A DNA stretch of 64,000 nt, from NCBI RefSeq assembly GCF_964656455.1, contig NC_135715.1, positions 146,747,935 to 146,811,934 on the forward strand, in the 5' to 3' direction. This stretch comes from Halichoerus grypus (lineage: Eukaryota; Chordata; Mammalia; Carnivora; Phocidae). The notes below the pieces were generated by a model. The model had not been told where the DNA came from and searched no databases. It saw nothing but the letters and a program-made list of their open reading frames with translations. Shown one piece after another: positions 12,121 through 26,800 of the stretch (position 1 is the stretch's first letter; each line of letters starts with the position of its first letter). The translations under genes and the position numbers were made by a program.

Positions 12121-14806
12121 TCGACCCTGACTGTATGACTCTTGATTGGAGTAGGAGTAGATTGGCCTCATATCTAATACTGAAAGGAAAGGCCAAACTC
12201 TCCAATTGCATCTGACAGGGCGTGCACAAAACCCACTTACCAGGGGTCGGAGCGGGTCAACTACTGGATCTGCCTCTTGGGGTCAAGCTGCCTATGATCC
12301 CAGGAAGCAAAACTTTATACTATACTACGAAGTTAAGTGAAAAGGTAAAGTAATTTTTAATGGTCTTACGTTGGTTTTCTTTGCTCTTTTCTATTTGCTG
12401 TTAGACTCAGGCACTACATCATACAAAGTCCATTAGGGGAATTTGCACTACCATACACAGGAAAAAAATAACCAACCCCACATCTAACCTAAGATATTGT
12501 TTAGGATGCATACGAAGCAACTTCATCTAGTATAGTCTCAGAATCTTGGGCTAGAAAGTTTAGATTCTTAGTTCTGCCTTAATTTATAATTTATAGAACC
12601 ATATTAACTTTTCTTTATAATAACTTTATACCTATTTAGTGAGATTTTGTTAGAAAAATATTTGGTTGAAAGGTGAAAGATTATTGGTGCTAGCTGGCCA
12701 TTTAATTGTGTTATGACTTTAACCAATAATAACTTGGACAAAACTCTCATTACAGAACACTTTTCTATGACTTTTGTTTGTGCTGCATTCTATTTCACAC
12801 ACTAAGTGAGAAAACAGTGAAGTTGAAATAAGTTAACATGTTTAGTATTTAACTAATGACTCCATGATTTGCCCCAACCTCCTCATCCAGTCTTTTCTCT
12901 CATCGAGAGCCTCAGCTCCTTCCACCTGGGGTATTTTATGCCTTACTCACACATACCATGTTAAAATTTCTGTGCCTTTGTTCACCTTGCTTCCCAAACC
13001 TGACATATTCTTTCCTCTTCTGCCCAATCTGTGAATTTGAACCATCTTTCAAGATTCTTTCTGAACTATTACAGCCCCCAATTAGCTTATATTTCCTTAA
13101 AATTTGCATTGCCCTTGGTTTGTGTAATTTTACTCAATGCTATAATTTTATAATTATAATTTTATAATGTAAATCATACTGGGGTAGAGTGTGCTTCCCT
13201 CAAACTCTTTCATATTCTTAGTCCTCAGCGCTACCTCTACCCTCAAACCTCCCCAGCCTTTGACCCAGTGACTAATGCTGAAGGAGGTTCAGTACATTTC
13301 TTTTTTTGAGTGGTTGCTTTGATCAATAGTGCAAAAAATTTTACAAGAAAGAATTCCGAGTGACCCTTGTGCCCTCCTTCTATCTATGATGTCATCAGAA
13401 ATTAGTAGGGCCTCTTGGTATTTGATACTTGCCTAATAAACATGATCACTTAAAGTTTTGTTTCTGGGAAATATATAATTTCCCTTTGTTCCACTAGAAT
13501 AGAGCAAGCTAACAAAAAATAAGCCACCTCACACTGTTTGGCTGAGTCACATCCAAACAAACTAGCTTTCCTAAACCATGCTTGAAAACTCTTCAGGGTA
13601 TAAACTTAGCCCTGTCTTTCAACTGTTTAGTCAAATACACTGTTTGCTGAATTACCATTTCTGTCAAACATTAATTCACTTGCCAACTACTTTTTTAAAA
13701 GATGTTCTCTCTATTCTTTATTAGATTCATTCCCCCCAAACTATCTTCATTTAATCATAATCAAGCACCAGACTATTTCCCTGAAGACTGACTTTGTGAA
13801 ATCCTTCTTTTTCTTTCAGTACTATCTCCTCAATAAAGTGATTTTTTATGTTTACACTTTTAGGGTTTTTTTTTTAAAAAAAACCAATCACTTTGACAAC
13901 AGAATGCATACCCTGGCTCTAATGAATGGATATGTCTAAAAGGTGTTCCTTATTTACAGGTAATTAGCCCAAGTTTGGTCTTGAGAAACATACTACCATC
14001 ACAGCTGAAGTTCAACAGCTAAGAGATGTTGACAGCTAAATGTCAACGTCTTAAAAAAAAAAAAAAATCAATCCATTCTTGAGTCACAATTGTTGATTGT
14101 TTCCCTTACAGAAAAGGTATGGGCTTTATACCTGGTCTCACTGAATTCAAGACACACTCCTAAGAGATTCTTTTCTTTGCCTTCTCAGGGAAACATTAGT
14201 AATTAGGGAATTTTGCTTTATGAAGTATGCCCTTGGAAGAGATTGAAGCCTTGTGTTAAGCAAGAAGTCAGAAATTTATCAAGGAAGCTTTTAAATGGAA
14301 AATGAAAGCTAGCATCCTATCATATTCCTCCAATCTGCCCCTTTGCCCGTATATGAAACATCCTCCCACCTATAGCTTGAGGGAGTTCTTTATAGAGTGC
14401 CACCCAGCCAGGCTCCTTAGTGTTCAGAATCTGACTGAGGTGGCTACTGCCAGGCTGAACACAGAGGTCACGAACTAGTACCTGCAGCCAGATCTAGATT
14501 GGTGCACAATGCATGGGGGCTTATCAATGGAATTGAATGCCTGCAAACAGGTCAGGTGCTCTCAGGTTTGCCACATCTTCCACACATTCCAGTTGCCTTT
14601 CACTTGAGCCAAGTACTGCTTTGACTGTACTTTAGACTAAAACTTCCATTTTTCTCACCACAAAAAATTAAAGGAAAGCAAAAAGAAAGAATGCAAAGGC
14701 AATATTAGGACAACTTCCACACCTACTTACATCCTCTACTTTTTCCCTTTCAGAGGTTCCCCAAAACCCATTTTCACCATCCTGCCATTGAAAAATGGGC
14801 TCGGAA

Positions 14807-14853
<47 letters not shown>

Positions 14854-17800
14854 CACTTTGGTAATGTTTTAATTTACAAACGAGATGAGATAATTCAGCT
14901 GTTTCCTCTAATGTAACAGAGAAACAGGACTATTAGCTGATATTTTCCTTTTATATGCTAATGACTACTGTATAAGGTTGTATTTGGTCTTTACACATAT
15001 GAAGAAACCTCAATCCTTATTAATATCTTTTATAATTGGTTCTTCAATATGTTGAACTTTATAATACAGACCTTGATTTTTTTCCTAACTGTAGTGCTCT
15101 CAGAGACTACTGGGTTTCTTGCCTTAAATAAGACCCTAACACAATAACCTTTATTCATTATCTTTTTTTTTTTAAAGATTTTGTTTATTTATTTGACAGA
15201 GAGAGACACAGCAAGAGAGAGAACACAAGCAAGGAGAGTGGGAGAGGGAAAAGCAGGCTTCCCGCGGAGCAGGGAGCCCGATGTGGGACTCGATCCCAGG
15301 ACCCTGGGATCATGACCTGAGCCGAAGGCAGATGCTTAACGATTGAGCCACCCAGGCGCCACCTATTCATTATCTTTAACATCTGAGTTTTACTTCTACT
15401 TTTTTGGTTTAAGTTTCCATGAATCTTGGTGAAAGACTTTCTATTTTCTTCATTTTCAGATTACTGAGATAATCATAATTAATATTATCCCTTTATCCTT
15501 TTAAACGTAGTGAGTACTTTGACTTGGAAGTGGGAAAAGGAAAAGGAAGAATCATAGCTTTCACTTTCTTTATACATTAAAACAAATTTTATCCTAGTTC
15601 CTTTCTTTTCTTTTCCTTTCTTCTGTGACTCAGGGCCAGGGACTGATAGTGATCAGGGGAGGAATTAATTGAGTGAGGGAAGGTTTTTAGAATAAGTCAG
15701 GTCAGTGGGGAAAAAGAAGTCAGGATAATAAATTTATGTTGCCTAATCCAAATCTTTCTGTTGCCAGTTCTTCCCCACTTCAAATTCTTCTCGCCTGCTT
15801 TATTTTCAGTGAACAGTCTAGTCATTTCAATAGATTGACATTTAAAAGTGAAATTCATTAGCTTTACCCTTATAATATTTTAAAATCTGTGTTTGCAGCT
15901 TTTTCGACCTTCTTACGGTTTTAACCTGACTGATCCTTATTGTCGACTTTTGGAAAACCAATATAAAAGTCTTCATGATCCACATTTAAGAGCATACTAT
16001 AAGCGCAAAGATATCCTGAGAAGATTAAAGAAAGGAGGCTATATCACCAGCAATAATAAAGTGGGTTGAAGATTAATTCTTTTTAATCATTGCAAACCTC
16101 CAAGACTTGATAAAGCTTGCTTCTGTACCTCACTGGGGGGTCTGTATCACCTTTAACTTGGTCATGAGAAATAATGGGAAATTTCATAAATTACTCAGCA
16201 TTTGGGTCAAGGGAAACCAGACAGTAGTTTTTTCTAAATGAAACTACTTCTTCCCTCACCTTTTTTCTTTATGATATCAAAAGATGATTACCAAATAATT
16301 TCAGGATGTAAAGGTATTTCCAAATGTACCATAGTCCTCTTTCTCTGTCTCTAATGTCACTGTATGCTTGTCAAGGATTACGTCCCATAAGCTTTTTAAA
16401 AACTTGAGACAAAATAGGAACCTAGTAAAATCAGCCTGATGGAATCTTGATGGACTATATTCTTATTGGGATCAAACATTATTATTACATTAGTATTTTC
16501 TTTTAATAACTCCAGTTGTATGTACTAAATCCCCTATCATGATGCATATTAATAAAGTAATGTTATCTGGATAGAAATTTCCTGTTGATTAAACGTTGTA
16601 GAGAGTTACTGCTTACAAAATCGTTAGCAATTTATTACTCTTAATACCAAAATATTATCAAATGGTATGGTATTACTATTTTTCCTAGGAAAGTAATTGC
16701 TATGATTTTTAAATATTTGTATTTATATATTTTTGTCATTACTGTTGTTTTGTTTTTTAGATTGTATGTACCTTGAAGGACTTGAATAAGTACAGGCAAT
16801 ATCTTACCAGTTTAAAGTTAGACTTTGAAAGAAACTATATAAGAGATCAAGTAAGTTAAATACTTAAATTTGGTTTCTTTTCATAGGGTTTGGAAGAAAG
16901 CTTTATTTGTATGCAAAATATTTTCATATATTTTTACCTTTAATTCTGACAAACTACTTTTTCCAAATTAAAATTTAGAAGAGGAATAAATAATATTTTG
17001 AGGTTGCTATATTAAGCCAAGAAAAGAAAAGGGACCAAGTTATCTATTAATATGCCAATAGTAGCTTGCATAATTTAGCAATTAAATTACTACTCAGATA
17101 TGTCATTTCTACCTGAGCTAAGAGCAATAGGAAGAGTCTATTGTGGCAGCAAGATTCTTCAGCTGGAGCCCCCAAAACAGCTTGCATAACAGGAGAGGAG
17201 GAGTATGAATAATTACCATGTCCTGTAGGTGACTGGAAGAACATGTACACTGTGTATGTGTACCCACACACATGCAGCTGTGTTCATTCAATAAAAAATG
17301 TTGTTCTTAAAAATGAAGTGGAATGGTTTGGTGTAGAGTGGGTATAGATAGTGACTTCCTTTCAATTTTTGACTCAAAAAGTTTGTGTGAGTGTGTACAC
17401 ATATGCACGTGTGCATGAGTGAATTCAGGTTTTACGGTCAAGAGAGTTGGATAAAAATGAGAAATGTGTGTGTACATGTACATTTACAAATTTATGTTCA
17501 AATGTTATGTAGAGGGGTGCCTGGGTTGCTCAGTGGGTTGAGCATCTGACTCTTAGTTTTGGCTCAGGTTATGATCTCATGAGTGGTGGGATTGAGCCCC
17601 ATGTTGGGCTCCGCATTCAGTGCAGAGTCTGATTGAGGATTATCTCCCTCTTTCCCTCCCCCTACTTGTGCACTCATGCTCTCTCTCTAAAATAAATAAA
17701 TAAATCTTAAAAAAGAGAGAGTTGTAGAGAAATGATAATGACTTCCCTATACTATTAAATGTTCTGTATTTTACCCAATTTCCTCCTTCTGCGTAGAGCT

Positions 17801-20800
17801 TCTCCTCCCCTCCCTCCTTATTATCATTTATTTTTTTCAGAATGGATAGAAAAATAAGATGAAATATTTATCATTCATTTTCAGAGAAAGACATCTTTAT
17901 TTTGGGTTGGTTGTCCTTGTCTACAATAGGTTTAAATGCAGTTAAGCAGAATTAGCTATTCACAAAGTACAGGAATTTTACTAAGCATATGATAGGACAG
18001 TTTTATTTCTGAGAATGTAAAAAGAAGATTTTACATATACATAGTCAAATTTACATACATTTATGTATATGTGTATATTATAACACACTTTTCTTAATAG
18101 GAAATGCTTGCAAAGCAAGTAAATAGACTACAGGAAAACAGTCAAATACCTAGACGTTCTGATGTTGCACGGTTCCAAAATTGGTTGTTACAGGAAGGCA
18201 CCCAATCTATTAAGGACCAGGAACGATTAATAAGGCACAGGTAAGATTGAAGTTAATGCATATTTCATTTATATATTGTGGACCCAAATATGTAGGAAGA
18301 TACTAGAAAGAATTGAAGGTAGGATTTTTAGAGAACTAGACACTATTTAACTCCACAATTGTTCCCACTATGGAGAGGAAGAGACCAAGAGGTACGGGAA
18401 TTGGGAAATTGTGGTGGCAAGGCTATAAAGAGAAATTTCTACCAGAGAAGACAGGGTTGTTGTGAGTCCAAAAGATAATCTAAGCTGATAACTGGAAGAA
18501 CAAAATCAGATCCAAAGTCCTTCCAATTGTAGTAGATGGAGGGAAAGTATCTTTAGCACACGCTTCTACGGTAGCTTCTTATGATCATCTTTAAGGACTG
18601 ATAGCATTAAGTTTGAGGAAGTTAGTGAAAATTCAAAAAAGGAAACTTTATCTAATGCCAGTATAAATATGCATCGTCTCTAAACTGTCGTTCTCTAAAC
18701 TAAGATATTACCTACTAACGTTCAATCGTTACCATTCCATGACCAAGACCATTTCTTAGGAAGTGAAGGGATATTATTGGTCTTTTTCCTCCTCCTTCAT
18801 TGAAGTGAGAGAGGCTGCAGTGCCTAACTTTCTATATTCCATAGTTCAATTTCATAGTAGGTCCATAAAACAGATTGACATACTAGAGACCCAGACTACA
18901 GATGGAAGATTTGTTCAAGGTCTTGTAAATTACAATGGACCCAGTATACATCTTTTTATTAGGAAACTCAGATCTGTTTTTTTTTCCCAGATTTGAAGTC
19001 AGTGTTTCAGTTACTTTAGGCTTCTTTGCAAACCCATATTCCCAAATGTACAAAGTTATGAATACTTACTGTGTAAAATGTTTTTAATCAATTTGCTCCA
19101 CATTTTACCATTGGCTGTGCCATAACAGATACTTATATAATAGGGAGATTTGTATAAGGAGTAAAGTGAGTTGGTGGGTCAGGCTGGCTTGAAGGTCCAT
19201 GAGCAGAGCTGATAGAGAAACTGTAAAATTCCTGTGGCTTAAGAAATAAAAAGCAAGCAAGAAGTTGGTTTGAGAATATCAAAGCAGAGATGATGCCATC
19301 ATAAGGGAAATAGCCAATTCACCTTTACTTGTATTTGTACTTTTACTTAGATATTTGGATATGATAAATAGGGAATTAGAACAACTTGAGCACACAGCAG
19401 AAGAGCAACGCCTACTTCGGATGGATAGAGAAGAAAGACGACAGCGAGAATACACAAGGAGAAAACTTAGTCTTCGTAGAAAAATTGAAGAGGTGAGATA
19501 ACAAATTCAAAATATTTAGAGAAAAATTGTGAACAGTTGTTTCATTTGTAAGTAATTTACCTCTCCATCATACTTCTTGAAGTCATTTCAGGTCTGAATC
19601 ATTTATCCACATTAATCTTTTTTCCAAGTTGTTACATAAAATAATGAGGCTGACCACAAACTGTATGAGCCAATATCTACTATTAAAGTGATGATTGTGA
19701 AAGTTGCTAGACACTATTTAACTCCCCAAAAGTCCTCATTGTAGGGTGGAAAATTTTTTAAATTTAGCTTTAGTAAAAAAATAACCATACCTGCATTCCT
19801 AATAGGAATGTGTAAGAAAAGGCCATCCTAAACCCAGTGTATGACTTTAATTATGCTTGGCCTGATTTCTGTTAGGCCCCTTACTTATTCTAATTTGCTT
19901 GTTGGTGGTGGAAAAAACAGAAAGGTTTACTGTGAACACATACTGAGTATAGTAACATTCATACTTTCTAGGAATGGAAGACAAAAGAGATGTTACTTCT
20001 GACAAGGATTGGAGAAGATGTTAAAAGAGAAGCTAGGATAGAGGAACAACGGCGTAGAAGCAGAGAGGAGAGTGACAGGAAGGTAGGGTGAGCTTTAACC
20101 TCTAACTGGGGCTGTTTGAAGAGAAGCTTTTGCCAGTTTTGATATTTGGGAGTACACTCTGTGAGATAACAATGGACCAGTTACCCCAAATGATATGCAA
20201 CTAGTGCAATGGAACAAGTTCTGGCACTGGGAGTGCCCATTAGACATGACCACTGATGGTAGGCATGGTCATGCCACAGGCTACTTGAGCCAGGTTATTG
20301 GCAGAGCTATTTGAATTCTAGATATTTCCAATGGAGTTATTCTAAATTGTTTCTTTTGAATTGTGTTTTAATACAAGAGGTTTTCAATTCATTGCTGTAT
20401 ACTTCTTAGTATTGTAATCTTTTTGAGATTGATGTTTTATGTATATAATGTCTCTATATATAATGTCAATTATATATATATATATTTTTTTTTACTCCAA
20501 AGTATGTGCTTAAATTACAGTTATCGAAATCTTTAAAAGATTTTTTGCCTTTGCATCTTTATCAAAAATCAGTTGTATAGACTGATTTTTGGACTCTTTT
20601 CTGCTCTTTGACCTATTTGTCTATTATACTGTCTTGATTATTATACCTTTAATCGTTCTTTAAATCAGTAGTGCTAACCTTCTAAGTCTGTTTTTCTATT
20701 TTAAAGTTGTGTTGGCTAATCTAAGCCCTTTACATTTCAATATAAATTTTAGAATCAGCATTTCAATTTCTACAAAGAAATCTCACCAAGATTTTGATTA

Positions 20801-23800
20801 GAATTATGTTGATTCTATAGGTCAGTTTGGGCACAATTGATGTCTTGATAATATTGAGTCTTCCAACTCATGAACCAAATATCTCTCTCCATTTATTTAG
20901 GTTTCCTTAATTTTTGCAGTTTACAGGTCTTACTTCTTTTGATAGATTTGATAGATTCATCCTTAGGTATTTCATAATTTTTATGCTATTATAATTGGTA
21001 TTTTTAATTTCAAATTCTGATTATTTGATGTTAGTATATAGAAAAGCAATTTTTTATATTCATCTTGTATCTTGCATTGACAAAATCACTTATTCTAGTA
21101 ATTTATTTCTAGATGCCAGTTGATATTCTACATAAATGATTATGTTGCCTACAAATAAAGGTGGTTTTATTTCTTCTCTTTGGATGTGAATGCATTTTTC
21201 TTTTTTTTTTTTTTTTGCCTGATTGAACTGACTATAACCTCTGTTATAACATAGAATAGAGAAAATGATAATGGACATTATTATCAAATATTTATTTTGC
21301 CCTTTCTCTCTTCTCTACAGGCATATTAGGCTGCTTGATATTGTTCCACACCTCGCTGATACTCTTTTCATTTTGTAACTTTTTTTTCCTCATTGTTTCC
21401 TTTTGAATGGTTTCTTTTCCTAAATTTGCATTAATTAATCTCTTCTTCTGCAATGTCTATTTTACTATTAATGCATATCTCATATTACTCATCTCATACA
21501 TTTAAAAAATTGATTCTCTTCCCTTTTATATGTTATATGTCTTTTCTTTACCTTGTAAATATATGGAATACAATTGTGTTTTAATATTCTTATCTTTAAT
21601 TCTAACATTTGTGTCATTATGGGTCAATTTTGATTGATTGATTGATTGATCACTCATTTTATGGGTTATATTTCCCTGCTTTTTATGCTTGGTACTCTTT
21701 GATTGGATGCCAGATATGGTGAATTTTACTTTTTGGGTGCTGAATATTTTCATATTCTTTTAAATATCCTTTAGCTTTTTTCTTGAATGTAAATAATTTC
21801 TTTGGAAACAGTTTGATTGTTATAGGTCATGCTTTTTAAGATTTGTTAGAGGGGCCAGAGCCATGTTTAATCTGAGACTAGTTATTCCCTAGTCCTAGAA
21901 GCAAGACCCATTTTAGAACTCTACACAACACCCTATGACTTACGAAGTTCTTCCAGAGTGGCTGGTGAAAATAGGCGTGATAGACAGGTGCCAAGCACTG
22001 TTCTCTCTAATCCTCTAGTACTGTCCTTTGTGTGGCCTTGCTTAGTTTCCTCACACACCTGTACGGATGCATCTGTTGCCGAATACTCAAGGGAACCCTT
22101 TGAGGATCCCTAGGGTTCTTTCTCTGTGCAGTTTCTTCCTTTCTGAGACATCCAGGGTCAATATTAGCCCAGAGGTTCACAAAAGGAAGTCACATTTTAT
22201 ATATTATGTGTATCTCTGGTAGGCCTGGGTGTTTTGGGTTAAGTTACTCAGGAATCCCTCCCATTGAAGATGATTTAGAAATTGCCTAAGCTCTGCAGGA
22301 TAACTATGATTAAGAAACCCTACCTCATCTGTGACTGGACCAGTTTCCTGAAGGTATACAGTGAGGTAACTGTATCTAAGTTTTCATGTTTTATCACAGA
22401 TGGAAATCTGTACCATGTAACTTTACAAGTCACAAGACAGGAGTGACTGTTGATTTCCAATATACACTCTCACATTTTAAATATTTGTCTTGCATTTTTA
22501 AACAGGAAGCTGATGTTAACTTATATATATATATATTAATATTTTAGAAACAAGCCCTTCTAGAGAAAAAAATGGCTTATCATTTACAAAAAATGCAAGA
22601 AGACAGCTTTAAAGGAGAAGAGATGAGAAATGACACATTTCATTACAGAGGACAAGATGGAACATACTGTGAACGTGAGAATATTAAAAGCTGATAGAGC
22701 TATGTAGAAAATGCTTATTTATATATTTACTTAAAAATCCTTTTGTAAAATTCTGTTTGCTTACAATTGCTATTTGCTTTGTGCTAGGCACAGTTCTAGG
22801 CATTTCTCTATGACAGTTCAACTTGAAAAGCAGACATATGCAAAAATTAAAACAAAGTAAAATAATCTTATCAAGTGGTTCAGTAGACAAGCTTGCCTAT
22901 GCTGTAGTTCTAACCAAATTACATATAATAAAAATAATGTATTTTTTTGCTACTGAAACTTTAAAAACTCGTGTGTAAGATAATTGCTATTGTATACCAA
23001 CATGGTGATCTACTATGTTGCCAGCCAGAAAGGACAATATCAGAAGAGAACGGCGGGGGGGGGGGGAGGGGGGCAGGAGGTTGGGGAATAAGGAAGGGAG
23101 GAAGTAGAGAAGAAGGGAAAGTAAGGAAGGAAAGAAAAAAGAAGGAAATGAGTTTAAAGGAGGGGCATCCAGTTATGACTTTTCTATGCCCAATCTCTAC
23201 CAGCTTTTTTTAATTTATAACATTATAAAAAATAGTGAGTTTATTAAATTAAATTAATTAATGATATTAATTACAATTTCATGGCCAGAATGCAAAAATG
23301 TAAACTTGCTTTAATTATCATGACTAAGTAGTATTAGGAAAGAGTAAGATCATCTTCCATCCCATCAATCCTATCTCTATCCCATCAATCCTGTTTTTAG
23401 GTGAGAGCCTCCTTGCATCTCTCCAGTAGATTACTAACTAGTCTCCATTGGCTCTTTTTTCTACCTACTTCAAATCCATTTTTCATGCTGCTACTAATTA
23501 GACTTTAAATCTGTTCTGAGGCTTTCTTCCAGCCCCAAAATGTAAAGATTCCCATTACCTCTTAAATGAAGCTCAGACTTTTGAGGCAACCATTCATCAC
23601 CATCTAGAGCCCAACCCAAACCTAACTTTTCAGCTTTATTTCACACTACCTCCTGGAAGAAGGAAGCTATGATCTAAGGGTGATGTGCATAGGCTCTGGA
23701 GCCAAACTGCTGAAGTCCAAACCCTGCTTTCCCATTATCTAGCCATGTAAATAGCTTGGACAAATTATTTAACCTCTTTGAGCTAAGTTTCATCATCTGA

Positions 23801-26800
23801 AAACAAAAATACTATTCCTAAATTCTCATAAAATCTCAAAAGCTCTGGCCCATAGTAAGCTCTCAATTTATTTCATTGTCCAATCAAACGAGACTACTGA
23901 CCATTCCTAAAACACAAGTAACTTTTCTTCTGTGCCAGTCTTTGTCCAATTTTCTTAGCCTGGAGTGATGTGCTCACTGTCCATCTATCCCTATCCCACA
24001 ATTCTTTTAGCTCCACTATAAATGACACTCCACGAAGTCTTTCTTAATAACCCTAATTGGAAGATCCTTCTCTGGGGCACCTGGGTGGCTCAGTTGGTTA
24101 AGAATCTGATTTCGACTCAGGTCATGATCCCAGGGTTCTGGGATCGAGCCCCATATCGGGTTCTCTGCTCAGCAGGAAGCCTGCTTCTCCCTCTCCCTCT
24201 GCCCGCAGCTCCCCCTGCTTGTGCTCTCTCTCTGTCAAATAAATAAATAAAATCTTTAAAAAAAAAAAAGAAAAGAAGATCCTTCTCCTTTGAATCCTTT
24301 ATAGTTCTTTGTATCATTCTCCATACACTTATTACATACTTCCCACTGTCTTAATCACCCATAATATTCTAACTCCCACTTTTGTGTTCACAGAACAAAT
24401 AGCACTATATGTATGTATGTATGTGTGTGTATATAAAATATATATTTGCTAAATGGACTAATTCAATCTATTCAGCTCATTGATATAATGACAACAATCT
24501 CATGCTTCAGAAAAGAAACCACTTTAGGGGCGCCTGGGTGGCTCAGTCAGTTAAGCGTCTGACTCTTGGTTTCAGGTCAGGTCATGATCTCCTGGTTGTG
24601 GGATCAAGCCCTACATCAGGCTCTGTGCTCAGTGCAGAGTCTGCTTCAGATTCTCTCTCCTTCTCCTTCTCCCTCTCACTCTCTCTCTCTCTCAGATAAA
24701 AAAATAAAACCTTTAAAAAAAAGAAACCACTTTAGTAACAATATACATCCCTACATCTTCAACTGATAACTGTCTCATTTAATAGGAAAAGAGTTTCAAG
24801 TAGACATTTTAGACCTTTGTTACCTCAGAACCCCTCTTTTGTTTTTTAATTTTTATTTTTTTATTATGTTATGTTAGTCACCATACAGTGCATCATTAGT
24901 TTTTGATGTAGTGTTCCATGATTCATTGTTTGCATATAACACCCAGTGCTCCATGCAATATGTGCCCTCCTTAATACCCATCACCAGGCTAATCCATCCA
25001 CCCCTTCTAAAACCCTCAGTTTGTTTCTCGGCATCCATAGTCTCTCATGGTTCATCTCCCCCTCCGATTTCCCCCCTTCATTTTTCCCTTCCTTCTCCTA
25101 ATATCCTCCATGCTATTCCTTATGTTCCACAAATAAGTGAAACCATATGATAATTGACTTTCTCTGCTTGACTTATCACACAGTATAATCTCCTCCAGTC
25201 CCATCCATGTTGATGTAAAAGTTGGGTATTCATCCTTTCTGATGGCTGAGTAATGTTCCATTGAATTTATGGACCACATCTTCCTTATCCATTCATCTGT
25301 TGAAGGGCATCTCGGCTCTTTCCACAGTTTGGCTATTGTGGATATTGCTGCTATGAACATTGGGGTGCATATGACCCTTCTTTTCACTACATCTGTATAT
25401 TTGGGGTAAATACCCAGGAATGCAATTTCTGGGCCGTAGGGTAGCTCTATTTTAATTTTTTGAGGAACCTCCACACTGTTTTCCAAAGTGGCTGTACCAA
25501 CCTACATTCCCATCAACAGTGTAAGAGGGTTCCCCCCTCTCCATAACCTCTCCAACATTTGTTGTTTCTTGCCTTGTCAATTTTTCCCATTCTAACTGGA
25601 GTAAGGTGGTATCTCAGTGTGGTTTGGATTTGAATTTCCCTGATGGCTAATGATGATGAACATTTTTTCATGTGTCCATTAGCCATTTGTATGTCTTCTT
25701 TTGAAAAGTGTCTGTTCATATCTTCTGCCCATTTTTTGACTTGATTATTCGTTTTTTAGGGGCTGAGTTTGAGAAGTTCTTTATAGATCTTGGACATTAG
25801 CCCTTTGACTGTAGTGTCATTGGCAAATATCTTCTCTCATTCCATGGGTAGCCTCTTAGTTTTGTTGACTGTTTCTTTTGCTATACAGAAGCTTTTTATC
25901 TTGATGAAATCCCAAAAGTTCATTTTCGCTTTTGTTTCCCTTGCCTTTGGAGACGTGTCTTGAAAGAAGTTGCTGTGGCTGATGTTGAAGAGGTTACTGC
26001 CTACGTTCTCCTCTAGGATTTTTGATGGGTTCTTGTGTCACATTGAGGTCTTTCATCCATTTTGAGTTTATCTTTGTGTATGGTGTAAGAGAATGGTCGA
26101 GTTTCATTCTTCTGTATATAGCTGTCCAATTTTCCCAGCACCATTTATTGAAGAGACTGTCTTTTTCCATTCGATATTTTTTCCTGCTGTGTCAAAGATT
26201 AGTTGACCATAGAGTTGAGGGTCCATATCTGGGCTCTCCGTTCTATTCCATTGGTCTATGTGTCTGTTTTTGTGCCAGTACCATGCTGTCTTGGTGATCA
26301 CAGCTTTGTAATATAGCTTGAAATCAGGCAACGTGATGCCCCCAGCTTTGTTTTTCTTTTTCAACATTTCCTTGGTGATTCGGTGTCTTTTCTGGTTCCA
26401 TACAAATTTTAGGATTGTTTGTTCCAGGAATGGCATTGAAGGTATAGATTGCTCTGGGCAGCATAGACATTTTAACGTTTATTCTTCTGATCCATGAGCA
26501 TGGGATGTTTTTCCATCTTTTTGTGTCTTCTTCAATTTCTTTCATGAATGTTCTGAAGTTCCTAGAGTATAGATCCTAACCTCTTGGTTAGGTTTATTCC
26601 CAGGTATCTTATGGTTTTTGGTGCTATTGTAAATGGAATAGATTCTCTAATTTCTCTTTCTACAGTTACATTGTTAGTGTATAAGAAAGCAACTGATATC
26701 TGTGCATTGATTTTGTATCCCGCCACATTACTGCATTGCTGTATGAGTTCTAGTAATTTGGGTGTGGACTCTTTTGTGTTTTCCACATAAAGTATCATCT

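Larger units (their letters stand above)
12345..15898 (+). other. FSIP2: FSIP2 intron 2
   Basis: It holds L2-like sense text at about 12860-13190 (cattgcccttggtttgtgt), a CA microsatellite at about 14809-14851 and one antisense SINE at 15152-15377. About 13200-14800 shows nothing further that I recognise. Confidence 0.7.

Noticed and set aside
11362..12229. Two overlapping antisense ORFs of 269 and 245 codons at the FSIP2 promoter
   Set aside because: They arise from low stop-codon frequency in a CpG island, are Pro/Arg/Ser/Ala-rich, overlap each other in different frames and lie opposite a real exon. No domain is visible.
14668..14856. ORF encoding Cys-Val repeats
   Set aside because: Product of the CA microsatellite read on the minus strand.
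22971..23213. Gly-rich 80-codon ORF
   Set aside because: Composition artefact of the G-run and purine tract.
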